Shown one piece after another: positions 1 to 11,747 of a stretch of 64,000 nucleotides of DNA (position 1 is the first letter of the stretch; every line of letters begins with the position of its first letter). Under the pieces are notes generated by a model. The model saw only the letters and a list, made by a program, of their open reading frames with translations, did no database searches and had not been told where the DNA came from. The position numbers and the translations under genes are program-made. The stretch covers positions 57,143,787-57,207,786 of the forward strand of contig OX421962.1 of assembly GCA_949128115.1 (NCBI GenBank), read 5' to 3'. The DNA comes from Anaspis maculata. Taxonomy: Eukaryota; Arthropoda; Insecta; Coleoptera; Scraptiidae.

Positions 1-585
1 TTATTGCAATACATGCATGCATCTGTATCATCAGAAATTATTGATGCTACCTACATTAAACATAGCAAGGAATGTTGTTTTGATTTGATTAGAGTGGCCA
101 AAAAGAATTCAAATTTGGAAGCGCCATCTAGCAAAATCTTCCAAAACAAAACCAACCATCGCAAAATATCATCCGTTCACAATCTGTTTGGACGTGAAAA
201 ACTTTTACCAGTTGCAGTTGAGTTGGCATTGCGTGCTTTCCACCTAGCCCCAAGTTCGGTACACCTGTCATTTACGCATGTGCGGGTGCCAAACGGTGCT
301 TTCCATCTACGTGTTCCTACTCGGTTCTGTGCCGTTCATTGGCTCACCTAAAATTTTGTGCCACACCATGGAACATGTGCCGTCTGGTGGTATTTGTACC
401 GTCTAGGTGGAAAGCACTCTTTTTATTTCCTGATGCCTGTGGTGGAGAAGCGATGAAGACGATCAAGCATGTCATGCCGCCCCGCGCTATCGGCCGTGTT
501 GTATTTTCTTTTTACCTTTTTGTCAATCATCATTATTATTTAAGGTCCACGACCACGGCACATTTATCCTCGAGCTCTGCTACCG
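1..585. other. non-coding, relic inverted motifs
   Basis: No convincing gene is seen. The string GTGCTTTCCA occurs near 233 and 296 and its complement TGGAAAGCAC near 407, so this stretch probably contains a decayed inverted-repeat element. The open frames here lack recognisable protein similarity and look random. Confidence 0.4.
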
Positions 586-587
586 CC

Positions 588-1130
588 AGACATCCACTGA
601 TAAAACGATCCACCGGAAAAAGGTCCACAACGCATTCATCCACTGTCAGATGACTTCACCCATAGACTTTGCAAAACTAGATGAAGTTTGCGGGCTGTTG
701 TTTCTGGTCGCCATCGGCATCCGTGCCATCGGCCGTTCGAGGCCTGAATCGCAGCCCAATTATGCAACCAAACATACATTCAACAGACCATCCACTAGTT
801 TTGAAATGTCTATGGGTGTAGGCGGCATATGACAGTGGCTAAATGAGCGGTGTAGCGGTGGACTTTTTTCCGGGGGGACATTTGAGCCGTGGGATGATTT
901 ATTGGTGTGAAGACTCGGGGATAAATGCGTGGTGGACCTTTTTCCGGTGGACCGTTTGAGCAGTAGATGTCTTTGCGGCGCCAGAATTCGGGGATAAATG
1001 CGTGGTGGACTTTTTTTCCGGTTGATCGTTTTAGCAGCAGATGTTCTCGCGGTGGGAGAACTCGGGGATAAATGAGTCGTGGACTTTTTTCCGGTGGGAC
1101 GTTTGAGCTGTGGACTGATTTCTCTGTGGA
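588..1130. repeat. ~73-bp tandem repeat with an inverted relic
   Basis: The motif GGGGATAAATG recurs at about 917, 990 and 1064, giving a 73-74 bp period. Each unit continues into a GGTGGAC-T(n)-CCGG segment. A reverse-complement relative lies at 590-640, so the array has an inverted partner on its left. The minus-strand ORF over this region is only the repeat read through, not a gene. Confidence 0.7.
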
Positions 1131-1279
1131 CCGCTGAGTGGGCTCCCAGAATTTGCAGGCTGCAGGTGCAGGGTCAGTACGAGAAGGGAGGGGGTACAAC
1201 GGGTAGCTCGCAGTTCAGTTCACTTCTAAGGATCACTTCAGGACTTCGGCTTCGGTAAAAATGAACGATATTCGACATG

Positions 1280-1720
1280 AGACATATGGACATGATAGGG
1301 ATGGGCAAAACTATTGATATATCAATAAATTTATCGATATAGGGCCATAGACAAGGTTTGGGGCACATAACAGGGTGTAAGGCATTGTTAGAATGATTAG
1401 AAATCACAATCTCGATCTCGATCGTAAACGCCGAACAAGCCAGTATGTGAACAAAACACGTAAAAATGACGTTAGTGAGGTTAGTCCGGTTGAAATGGAT
1501 GAAACTTGACAGATGACAATGACACTATTGACATTTTGTCATAATAGCCCCCTGTACATGCAATCACCCTATTATCAAGATTATTATTATTATCAAATAA
1601 AAAAAGTCGGAGAGCTTTGTTTCAAAATATCAAATGTCGATAGGTACTCGATTATCAAAATATCAAATGTCGATAATTATCAAAATATCAAATATCGATA
1701 AATGTCATTGAGCCACAGAA
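1280..1720. repeat. AT-rich short repeats (ATCGATA/ATCAAATGTCGATA)
   Basis: The block TATCAAATGTCGATA recurs three times at 1626-1700, and ATATCAATAAATTTATCGATAT lies at 1317-1340. It is a simple, low-complexity AT-rich stretch with no gene. Confidence 0.5.
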
Positions 1721-1799
1721 GTTCAAGATAGCCGTTTTGAATCCGTGCCGTTTTGTCGATTAATCTATCTCAATCAAGCCATTTCAGTGCTTTTATCAA

Positions 1800-2663
1800 T
1801 AGACCGAAGAAGTGTGACGTCACAACACGGCAACATGGCCGGCGGTTGACATTTTCTGGAGGCCAACGTCAAACGTGACACGACCGTGGAATGCACGGCA
1901 CGTGGCATGCACTTGACGTTTCTCTGTTTGTGTTTGTCATGTGTTTGTCAACTTTTTGCGAAGGTAAATAACGGAAATGGATATAACAAAAAATAATCCA
2001 TATTTTGGGCTATATCAGGTGGAGGAAATCAAACTATATTGCTATAAACTAAAAACTGCTAACTATAAACTGCGATCCATTGCTCTTTGCCTCTGAGCAT
2101 CTCATGAACGAGATTGTCGACGGCGATTCTCCTGTCCAGTTTTTCTTCGAGGTCTTCTCGCTGCTTTGATGGACCGTTACAATGAAAACGAGCGTGCTCC
2201 GCGTTGTCCTGACGCTGAGGCTTTTGAGGCTCCCCAGTATTTCTTTCATCCAACTTTGAACCAAGGCGTTCCACTGCCGTTGCCACTGCTCGACGAACTG
2301 CTCTGTGGCCTTGTTTCTGCTTTCTGGTTTGCTGGTGGGCACTCCTAGGCTTGTTTCCTCTAATCGCAAGCATCAGGGCGAAGGGTGGGATACCCGAGAG
2401 CACTCGTGCTGCATCATGCGGAACCGTTCTGTAGGCACTGGTGATTCTGAGTGCAGCTTTGCGCAGCTCTCTGTTGGGCTATGTCTGGCCTTTTTGCAAC
2501 CAAGTCCGCCTGTATGACGCTGGCTGTCTCTTAGGCTGGCAATTTCAGCAATACTCGCTGCCATTTTGCACTGACTTTTGTGACTTTTGTTGTGAACCTC
2601 CAGAAAATGTCATGCCAAACACAACCAAACATAGAAACGTCACGTTCTATGTCGTCTATAGTC
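1800..2663 (-). mobile_element. TIR element copy A with captured RT fragment
   Basis: This is the reverse complement of copies B and C that follow. Its left end shares the terminal TAGACCGAAGAAG and the following roughly 100 bases with the right ends of B and C. Its right end lacks the last ~90 bases of the terminal inverted repeat and abuts copy B, so it is truncated. The interior holds the same broken retrotransposon reading frames, here on the minus strand. It is non-autonomous, with no transposase seen. Confidence 0.75.
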
Positions 2664-2670
2664 ACGTCTA

Positions 2671-3627
2671 TAGACCGGAGAAGTGATGACGTCACAACAT
2701 GGCAACATGGCCGGCGGTTGACATTTTCTGGAGGCCAACGTCATCACATGAACGTGACGTTTCTATGTTTGGTTGTGTTTGCCATGACATTTTCTGGAGG
2801 TTTACAACAAAAGTCACAAAAGTCAGTGCAAAATGGCAGTGAGCATTGCTGAAATTGCCAGCCTAAGAGACAGCCAGCGTCATACAGGCCAGAGGGAGCA
2901 TACAGGCGGACTTGGTTGCAAAAAGGCCAGACATAGCCCAACTCATTGACAGAGAGCTGCGCAAAGCTGCACTCAGAATCACCAGTGCCTACAGAACGGT
3001 TCCGCATGATGCAGCACGAGCGCTCTCGGGTATCCCACCCTTCGCCCTGATGCTTGCGATTAGAGGAAACAAGCCTAGGAGTGCCCACCAGCAAACCAGA
3101 AAGCAGAAACAAGGCCAGTGAGCAGTTCGTTGAGCAGTGGCAACGGCAGTGGAACGCCTTGTTTCAAAGTTGGATGAAAGAAATACTGGGGAGCCTCAAA
3201 AGCCTCAGCGTCAGGACAACGCGGAACACGCTCGTTTTCATTGTAACGGTCCATCAAGGCACCGAGAAGACCTCGAAGAAAAACTGGGCAGGAGAATCGC
3301 CGTCGACAATCTCGTTCATGAGATGCTCAGAGGCAAAGAGCAATGGATCGCAGTGCAGTTTATGGTTAGCAGTTTTCAGTTTATAGCAATATAGTTTGAT
3401 TTCCTCCACCTGATATAGCCCAAAATATGAATCTTTTTTGTTATATCCATTTCCGTTATTTACCTTCGCAAAAATTTGACAAACACATGACAAACACAAA
3501 CAGAGAAACGTCAAGTGCATGCCACGTGCCGTGCATCCCACGGTCATGTCACGTTTGACGTTGGCCTCCAGAAAATGTCAACTGCCGGCCATGTTGCCGT
3601 GTTGTGACGTCACACTTCTTCGGTCTA
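2671..3627 (+). mobile_element. TIR element copy B with captured non-LTR RT fragment
   Basis: The ends are TAGACCGGAGAAG and CTTCTTCGGTCTA, each next to a TA, consistent with a TA target duplication. The terminal inverted repeat is ~90 bp and includes TGACGTCA. The interior from 2912 encodes residues such as RITSAYRTVPHDAARALSG followed by IPP, which matches the segment C-terminal to the reverse transcriptase domain in R1/Jockey-type insect retrotransposons (AYRTVS..A..V.AG.PP). The frame then shifts, so the coding relic is broken. Its length is 957 bp. A short internal duplication of GACATTTTCTGGAGG occurs near 2720 and 2785. Confidence 0.8.
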
Positions 3628-3701
3628 TAGCTTTCTTTGCAATTTTCACGGGAATTTTAAGAAGTTCAAGTCCTTCCTCTTATCTGACGAATAAAAGCTT
3701 A

Positions 3702-4609
3702 TAGACCGGAGAAGTGATGACGTCACAACATGGCAACATGGCCGGCGGTTGACATTTTCTGGAGGCCAACGTCACATGAACGTGACGTTTCTATGTTTGG
3801 TTGTGTTTGGCATAAAAGTCACAAAAGTCAGTGCAAAATGGCAGTGAGCATTGCTGAAATTGCCAGCCTAAGAGACGGCCAGCGTCATACAGGCGGACTT
3901 CGTTGCAAAAAGGCCAGACATAGCCCAACTCATTGACAGAGAGCTGCGCAAAGCTGCACTCAGAATCACCAGTGCCTACAGAACGGTTCCGCATGATGCA
4001 GCACGAGCGCTCTCGGGTATCCCACCCTTCGCCCTGATGCTTGCGATTAGAGGAAACAAGCCTAGGAGTGCCCATCAGCAAACCAGAAAGCGGAAACAAG
4101 GCCAGAGAGCAGTTCGTCGAGCAGTGGCAACGGCAGTGGAACGCCTTGGTTCAAAGTTGGATGAAAGAAATACTGGGGAGCCTCAAAAGCCTCAGCGCCA
4201 GGACAACGCGGAACACGCTCGTTTTCATTGTAACGGTCCATCAAGGCAGCGAGAAGACCTCGAACAAAAACTGGGCAGGAGAATCGCCGTCGACAATCTC
4301 GTTCATGAGATGCTCAGAGGCAAAGAGCAATGGATCGCAGTTTATAGTTAGCAGTTTTTAGTTTATAGCAATATAGTTTGATTTCCTCCACCTGATATAG
4401 CCCAAAATATGAATCTTTTTTGTTATATCCATTACCGTTATTTACCTTCGCAAAAATTTGACAAACACATGACAAACACAAACAGAGAAACGTCAAGTGC
4501 ATGCCACGTGCCGTGCATCCCACGGTCATGTCACGTTTGACGTTGGCCTCCAGAAAATGTCATCCGCCGGCCATGTTGCCATGTTGTGACGTCACACTTC
4601 TTCGGTCTA
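3702..4609 (+). mobile_element. TIR element copy C with captured RT fragment
   Basis: It has the same orientation and structure as copy B, 908 bp, again flanked by TA on both sides (3700-3701 and 4610-4611). It lacks the internal duplication of the left end seen in B. The same AYRTV..IPP relic is present and is shifted into another frame after ~4080. Its right end stops about 100 bp before the CHMP7 start codon. Confidence 0.8.
4587..4594. promoter_or_regulatory. CRE-like TGACGTCA in a TE terminus upstream of CHMP7
   Basis: A perfect palindromic TGACGTCA, the consensus for CREB/ATF factors, lies in the right terminal repeat of element copy C, about 120 bp upstream of the CHMP7 ATG. The same octamer is in every terminus of this family. 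Whether it acts on CHMP7 is inference. Confidence 0.3.
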
Positions 4610-4712
4610 TAGCAGTTTAGTTGTCTAAATAGATTTTGAACGGCTTTTGTGAACACCTTAATGTCAGGTGTAAACGTCAAACGACTGTCAAACTGTCTGT
4701 TGAGGTTATGTT

Positions 4713-6173
4713 ATGTGCAGCCCAACTGCCCAAGTTTGCGAACGTTTTTCTAGAAGCATCTACCCCATGTTGAACATACCAGAAGACAAATTACCCCAAG
4801 ACTTGAAAGATGAGGACAGAATCAATTCGTTGTTTTCACCACTACGTAGTCGCACCGTAAATCCAAAAGATTGGGATACAAAACTCTCTTCCTGGAAGAA
4901 CATCATCTATTTGTACTGCGCAAATAACAAAGTGTTCAGTTTTTCTTTGCCTGAGCTACGTAAAACATTTATCAGAAATGGTAGGCCTCCGAGCTGCCTA
5001 GATATCGTTTTCGAAGAGCTTGTCAAAACTGGAGAACTGCAAAGCTATGAAAACTTCATCAAGGAATCTCCACGGAGCTGGAGCGGCTGGGCTACAGATT
5101 TACTAGTACGAAAACCAATATCTTGGTCTTGGAATCTTGTTAAACGTTCAGTTTTAACGCAAAAAGTGAATGAAGATCAAGTTTTTGTCCATGTCCGAGC
5201 TGTGGAGACTGAAGCGCAGAAATTGTTTGCCTTGATCCCTGCCAAGTCAAAAAATAAGCTCATGCCTTTCTCTGAAGTCCTTGAAATTTTAAACACAGAC
5301 AGCCAAGTCGAAGACATTAAATTGTTGCTGCATTATTTATCTAAAGAGAGAAAAGTGGCTGTAACAACTTTGAAAAGTCTTAGCGAGACTGATAAACCAA
5401 ATGATATATTTCTGGTCAAATTTGGTGAACATGTTACAATTTCTGAATCTGACACTGGTGTTTATGGTTTAGAACAAAACGAATGTTTAATAAAGAATCA
5501 GATAGAAAGTTTAGAAGATGAGATAGAAAATTGTACCCGAGAAGTCAAATCTCATTTACTGAAGAGCCATCGACAATTGGTAAGTGCACTTAAGTAAACA
5601 CATCACACTATAATTCTGATGAAAAATATGAACAATTTCACTAAGCATATTATTTTCAGGCGAAAACGTGTTTGAAGAGAAAGCATGAACTTGAGAAGAG
5701 ACTGGATAAAAAAATTAATGTTTTAAGCAATATACAAGTTCTTTTGGAAAGGGTACGAGATGTTCACACAGATGCTGCAGTGCTACAGGCATACAAAACT
5801 GCTATAACAACGTTCAATAATACAGTCAATGAAACTGGCTTATCTGAAGATTCAGTTGAAGACACTATATTGAGATTAGGAGAGGTATGAGTAAAAAAAA
5901 CTTGGTTTTTTATATTGAAACATGTTTTCATTTTAGATGATGGACATTCAGGATGATATCCAGTCAAGTTTATCCAAACCTGTGGGTGAAGAACATGATA
6001 GCGAGTTGGAAGAAGAATTACGTGAATTAATGAAGTTGAAGCCCACAGATGAAGAAAAGAAAAATACAGACAGCGATTTAGATAAACAATTTGCTAAGTT
6101 GGATGTCAATGAATTACTTCCAAATGTGCCTAGTCAGAATATTTCAATTTTGGAAGCTTCACTGAATGAGTAA
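4713..6173 (+). CDS. CHMP7: charged multivesicular body protein 7 (ESCRT-III)
   Basis: CHMP7 is the ESCRT-II/ESCRT-III hybrid that recruits ESCRT-III to the reforming nuclear envelope. Three exons join in phase 0: 4713-5579, 5660-5884 and 5937-6173, with small GT-AG introns of 80 and 52 bp, giving 442 residues (human about 453). Residues 1-230 form the winged-helix half. A Trp-rich hydrophobic patch (KPISWSWNLVK, about 134-144) corresponds to the membrane-binding segment of the family. Exons 2 and 3 encode the Snf7-like helical half, with basic early helices and an acidic C-terminal region containing ELEEELRELMKLKP. The ATG at 4713 was chosen because the upstream ATG at 4708 is out of frame. 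No interruption is seen. A transposon ends ~100 bp upstream, so the promoter must be very short or include transposon DNA. Confidence 0.93.
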
Positions 6174-7940
6174 CATGTTAGGTACCTTTTTATTTGTGCT
6201 CTGATAAATTGTTTTTCAAGTTTTATACAATATTGTTTTTTTTTGCATTCCTCTAAAGGGGTTGGTTGAATGCCATTGCTTATGGCATTTAATCATACAG
6301 AGAATCCTCTGTTGGAGTGTTCAACAAGATCTACCAGATACTAGATGATATTTGATGGGGAAGCACAAAAACTTTCCAAGAACCATCAGGTACCAAACCA
6401 TACTTCAATTCTGTTGCCCCTCTCAAACGGGATCATGTGACTCCATTGCGAATTTTGATGGCATTGGTCCCCATGCCCCTTTCATGCTTGAAAAATAATT
6501 GCTTCCGAAGGTCAGAAAAATTACTCGATTTTACTTTCCCGGCCCCCCACCAACATGGAAGGGAAAGTATTTGTGATCATGCACAAAAAAGTTTTGAGAT
6601 TTCGACGGATATATACATTTTGAAGTCCCCCAAGACGATTAAGACCATTTCCAGAATGATGTCTGTGTCTGTAATCTCTTCCACGATAGCTGCCGAACCG
6701 TTGATCCGATCGACTTGAAATTTGGTATGCAGACATGGTTTTGCTGTCGAATGACCGGATTAGTTTTTGGCTGTCATCTGTCAAACAAAAGTGTCACTCA
6801 AAAACGACAGAAGTTACATTTCACGGAATTCAGCTTGCGATTTGTCATTGGAAAGCCGTGAAAAACTGTATTAAAAATAGTTGGAAGCATATTTCTTCAT
6901 CTATCATCTCTGTCAAAGAATGAAAAATATCAAAGTTTCAAACTTTGCCAAATTCGGCTGGAAGCAACACAACAAAAGGATCAAATTGATGCTGATGTTT
7001 TCCATCATTTCCCGGACAGGCGCTATAAATTAACAAACTTTTTCCTGGCCGATATCAGCGGGACTGGCCATTTAACCTGCCTTATTTGCCCCACTTCATT
7101 TCCTTGATATCAAACCTGTGAGCTTTATTGTTATATCAGCCTGACAAATTTTATAGGTACCTAGATATAGGTGTACCCCCTTTTGTGTCTATTTGTGAGG
7201 TTTAATAAGGCAACAGCTGGCCTCGATCCTTTGTTATTTAAGTGTCGTTTGGAGCTTCGATAAGCACTCTTATTGTGTTTCTTTAAGCCTCGTTGTAGCT
7301 TTCGGGGCTCCGGTATCCTTTGACGTGTGCGACTCTCTTGTGTGGTTTGGTACCAGGACCCCATGGTGTCTTCCAGTCTTCCCGTCATTTGAAGCCCAGA
7401 TAGGACTCCTACTTTCCTCGTTTTGTAGCTTTCAAATATCTTATCTTGTGCCTCGTGGGTTTGCTTTTGCCATATTTCCAAAGAAAAACCTCCCCTTCCC
7501 GAATAAGGGACGCTTCATAATCAAAATTATTACCTACCGACGTCTCTGCGGATACCGCCGAGAAACTTTTTGGGTGACACAAACGATTTTTTTTATACCT
7601 ATGTACGTATGTACCTATACATATACAATAAGAGAAAGCAAAGTTGACATATGTTTTGCGTCTTTATCCGTTATTTAGCATTCCCAGAATTCATTTATGA
7701 AGTAATTTTTTTGAATTTTCAGTTTTGGGCTGATTGGTACGCCAGTAGAAGAAAGGTATTATTTGACAACATCAAGTTCAGACGTACTTTTTCAATGTCC
7801 GGATGGATATTACTAAAATGATCATTAGGAATGGCAATGGATACACACTGAACTATTTTCTAAACATTACCAAAATGTCAAGACAGTAATCAATTCTAAA
7901 CCACGCCTGGAGAGTACACGAATAATTTTTCTTTCAGTCG
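6174..7940. other. CHMP7 3' flank and dispersed repeats
   Basis: No gene is seen. The block at 6525-6800 (contains AAATTTGGTATGCAGAC) is an inverted relative of 10915-11085, so both belong to one dispersed repeat family. The 7160-7480 segment contains a minus-strand open frame of 106 residues with no recognisable family; I regard it as chance. Confidence 0.4.
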
Positions 7941-7945
7941 ATCAT

Positions 7946-8198
7946 TGGGCCTTATGATTATGAATAAAGATCAAGCAATTGCTTTTGCTTAAAATCTAGC
8001 AGCCAAAAACGGAGGAACATTTGGAAATGAGACTTTGAACCATTATGTTATTATTTCAATCAGTTACTCAAATGTTCAATAAAACCCTCCATAAAACCTG
8101 AATCAATAAGGAATTACTTGAATTTTCAGATTTTTTGAGAATTTTTTAAAAACAAAATCAAGCAAAAGCAATTGCTTAATCTTTATTCATGAGGCCCA
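7946..8198. mobile_element. MITE with ~42-bp inverted ends
   Basis: GGGCCTTATGATTATGAATA followed by AAGATCAAGCAATTGC at the left is mirrored by GCAATTGCTTAATCTTTATT and CATGAGGCCC at the right. It has no coding content. The non-repeated centre is about 170 bp. Confidence 0.65.
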
Positions 8199-8260
8199 TT
8201 GCGCTGCCTACTACGCCAGTTAGAAAGAACGCTGAGCATTGGCAGTTCTGAACTAGTATA

Positions 8261-9785
8261 CAGGGTGGTCCATCCTAGCGTAATTATCCCATAGCGGTCT
8301 TACCCTTTAAGATAGAGAAAAAGATGTAAGAAAGAAATTATATGGTATTATATGGTATATTTTTAGCTATACAGGGTGTCCCATTTTGACGGGATCAACA
8401 AAATGTCAATTTTTTTAAATGGAACACCCTATATTTTTTTGCATTTTCGGATTCAGCTCTTTTAACTGTCTTATGCCTGTATTTTTGTTTTTGAATTGTA
8501 AGGCAGTGCTACCAACTAAAAATTGAAAACTGAAAAAAATCGCATTTTCACAGTTATCTTGAAAAAATCGTAGCGGCCTTGCTTTTCAAAACTTAGAGAT
8601 GAAACTTGACATGGTGATAGTCAAGTCACAGACCAATATACCAATGTCAAAAAATTGCGATGTATTGATACAGGGCGTTCACAAAAAAAAATCAAACTTT
8701 ATAATTTTCAAAGTCTCATAACTCATTTTTTTCAAATAGCATGCCCCTAACTTTATAACGTTATCTGATAGCTTTTTTCATCCTCTTTCATTTTTACTAG
8801 GGGTACCCTACCCTTAAACTTCATTTTTTTCGAGATAATCGGAAATTTTCACAAAATTTGTGATTTTTTTTATTTTTTTCCACAAATTGAGTTGGCCGTG
8901 ATGAATGACAGACAAACCAAATAGTACGCAACTCTCAGTTAGTCAGTCTGAATATTGTCGAACAAAGAAAAATGACTTTACGCGAGAGAAAATGATTGAT
9001 ATGATATTCTGGTAATAATCCAGATATCCAGGATCCCACTTTGTTTTTTCTGCGTTGAAGCCATTTTTTTTTTGTTCGAAAATATTCAGACTGACTAACT
9101 GAGAGTTGCGTACTATTTGGCTTGTCTGTCGTTCATCACGGTAAACTCAATTTGTGAAAAATAAATAAAAAAATCACAAATTTTGTGAAAATTTCCGATT
9201 ATCTCGAAAAAAATGAAGTTTAAGGGTAGGGTACCCCTAGTAAAAATGAAAGAGGATAAAAAAAGCTATCAGATAACGTTATAAAATTAGGGGCATGCTA
9301 TTTGAAAAAAATGAGTTATGAGACTTTGAAAATTATAAAGTTTGATTTTTTTTTGTGAACGCCCTGTATCAATAAATCGCAATTTTTTGACATTGGTATA
9401 TGGGTCTGTGACTTGACTATCACCATGTCAAGTTTCATCTCTTAGTTTTGAAAAGCAAGGCCGCTACGATTTTTTCAAGATAACTGTGGAAATGCGATTT
9501 TTTTCAGTTTTCAATTTTTAGTTGGTAGCACTGCCACACAATTCAAAAACAAAAATACAGGCATAAGACATATGAAAAAGCTGAATCCAAAAATGCAAAA
9601 AAATATTGTTCCATTTAAAAAAATTGACGTTTTGTTGGTCCCGTCAAAATGGGACACCCTGTATAGCTGAAAATAATTTTAGGTTATAGGTCTCATCAAA
9701 CCATATAATTTCTTCCTTACATCTTTTTCTCTATCTTGAAGGGTAAGACCGCTATGGGATAATTACGCTAGAATGGACCACCCTG
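8261..9785. mobile_element. foldback element FB1 (CAGGGTGGTCC ends)
   Basis: A 1525-bp inverted repeat. The left arm (8261 to ~8990) and right arm (~9060 to 9785) are near-identical reverse complements around a ~70-bp spacer. The ends are CAGGGTGGTCC and GGACCACCCTG, both bordered by TA (8259-8260, 9786-9787), consistent with a TA target duplication. No protein is encoded. Partial copies are at 21955, 22287 and 51335. A transcript could fold into a ~700-bp duplex. Confidence 0.85.
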
Positions 9786-9789
9786 TAGG

Positions 9790-11088
9790 TAGTAGGAGAG
9801 CAACTTAAAAAATCTGTTGTGGGCGACACAAAACTTTCCCGGCGGTATCCAAAGACATCAGTAATGACTTTGATCGGAACGTCCCTTCGGATGAGAAGTT
9901 AGAATGGAGAGAAAGATTGAAAATATTTGCAGGAAATAGAAAATTTTGTCCGAGATTTTGTCAGGAAAATTTGAATTTTCAGAGCTAACCTCAATTTTTC
10001 TTCCAAATCATCTTATTGTGGAAATCGCCAATCAAGCTCCACTTTAAGCTCCATCATCTAAGTCCGGTCTCGATAACCGAGGCCGATTTTATATTCCCAG
10101 CAGGAAAATTTCCGGGAAATTGGAGAAAAATTGTTCGAAAATGTTCAACAACCAGTTATCTTCTATTCCTTAATAACAAATGGTTGGAATCTGTTCGCGG
10201 AATGAAAAGTTGGAAAATTTGCAGTTTTTCCAGAGAGGAAACATTGTGACAATTTTTCCTTTAAAAATTAATTCAATCTTTTCTCCAACTTTCATTCGCA
10301 GCATGTCTGTACCTAAAATGAATATTTCGTGTGGCTCACCGCATGTTGAAGTTTACGCTGCAGTTTTCTCAAATTCACGATATGTGCGAATTTGTTATTG
10401 AAAAAATTACCGTCGGAAAACCGAAGCTGTGTCTATTTTAAAAATAGATCTACAAGACGCCCAGTTCAATCTACTTCCGATATCAGTCAAAATTTCTCGA
10501 AAAAAGTCGATCCTCGAGCAGGAATGAATTTTTGAGTGGAGTGCTGCATCAAAAACGAGTCATCCTGGTGGAAATCCGGGCGAGTCGTTCTCTCGGGTGG
10601 CAACGGCTAGGAGAAATTTTGAAAATTCATAACGCCCGACGGGAAAATGGTGAAAAATTGCAACTGCAGACTTAATTTGACTCTTATGTTTTGTTGCTTT
10701 CTGCCAAATTTGGTCCCAATTCATCGGATAGATTTTGGATAATTGAATGGTAAAGTTTTAAACTTTGACATCTTTTATTTTTTGACAGATGACAGATAGG
10801 GCAATATTTTAACCATTCTGAATACAGTTTTTCATGGGCTTTCAAACGGCATTTTGAAAGTCAAGTTCTATGAGATATAGCTTCTGTCATTTTTTGATAG
10901 TGACATTTCCGTTTGACAGATGACAGCCAAAAACTAATGAGCTCATTTAACAGCAAGACCCTGTCTGTATACCAAATTTCAAGTCAATCAGATTATCGGT
11001 TCGGCAGCTATCGTGTCAGAACGTTTCTCCTGCATCCTGCATCATTACATAACTTTCCCTTGGACGGGCCGGGAAAGTAAAATTCAAA
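9790..11088. other. repeat-derived non-coding DNA
   Basis: No gene is seen. 10770-11085 is an inverted relative of 6525-6800, and the piece around 10840-10930 (TGACATTTCC, TGACAGATGACAG) recurs near 30380 and 53225. The remainder is unique-looking sequence with short random ORFs. Confidence 0.35.
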
Positions 11089-11090
11089 AC

Positions 11091-11290
11091 TGGAGCGGCG
11101 GTATCCGAGTGGTTTATAGATGATGGTGCGCCAAGCCAGTCGTGTTTATACCGCGCGGGTTCGAATCCCGCCTCATCCATGGGTATTTTGTGTTGTCCGA
11201 TCATTCTAAAATTGTTCCTCCGACCTCCGACCTTATTACTATGCCGTATCTGCACCTGACTGATGAGAACAGCGGTTACGGGAAAAATGG
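11091..11290 (+). repeat. tRNA-derived SINE-like sequence
   Basis: An A-box-like TATCCGAGTGG at 11102 and a perfect B-box GGTTCGAATCC at 11158 (inside the pairing GCGGG...CCCGC T-arm) lie 56 bp apart, the spacing of a Ser/Leu-type tRNA with a long variable arm. The acceptor halves do not pair and no proper anticodon arm forms, so it is not a functional tRNA. It most likely heads a SINE. The 3' end of the SINE body and any tail are not clear. Confidence 0.55.
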
Positions 11291-11747
11291 ATTTCTGACT
11301 ACAGAGTTGAGTGCAATCAGAGTACTAAGGCCCCACATAGTTAACAGTAGTTATAATATAACTAGTTATCCGGAATTCAATTCTGAGTCAGCACTCAAAG
11401 TTTCAGTCAGTTTTGAATTTGTTTAGGCTGTTTTCTTATAGTTTAGTCTGCCGCGGGTGCTCAGCGTTAAGTAGGTATATATATTTTTTAATAGCCATTA
11501 TTCTCATTCACCTTAAGCGCTCCTTTCGTACACCGCTGTATGGTCATATGGCTATACAAACGCGTCGAACATTTTTGAATTTTGGTATACGCCAATACCT
11601 GCACACAAGCTGCGAGCAAATAGAACCGCCTATATGAGAAGGCCTATTCCAGAGTAGTTTTATACAACCACGTATTCCGGTGTTCCCCTCAATGGTCGGA
11701 GCTAGGAGACGAATATGGTCGGTTCGCTATGAAACTAATGGTATGGG

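Noticed and set aside
2049..4361. Several ~100-residue ORFs as host genes
   Set aside because: They lie inside TIR element copies and are shifted, partly antisense versions of one retrotransposon fragment.
11102..11176. Functional tRNA gene at the A-box/B-box pair
   Set aside because: The T-arm is perfect but the acceptor halves do not pair and no standard anticodon stem and loop forms; a SINE head explains it better.
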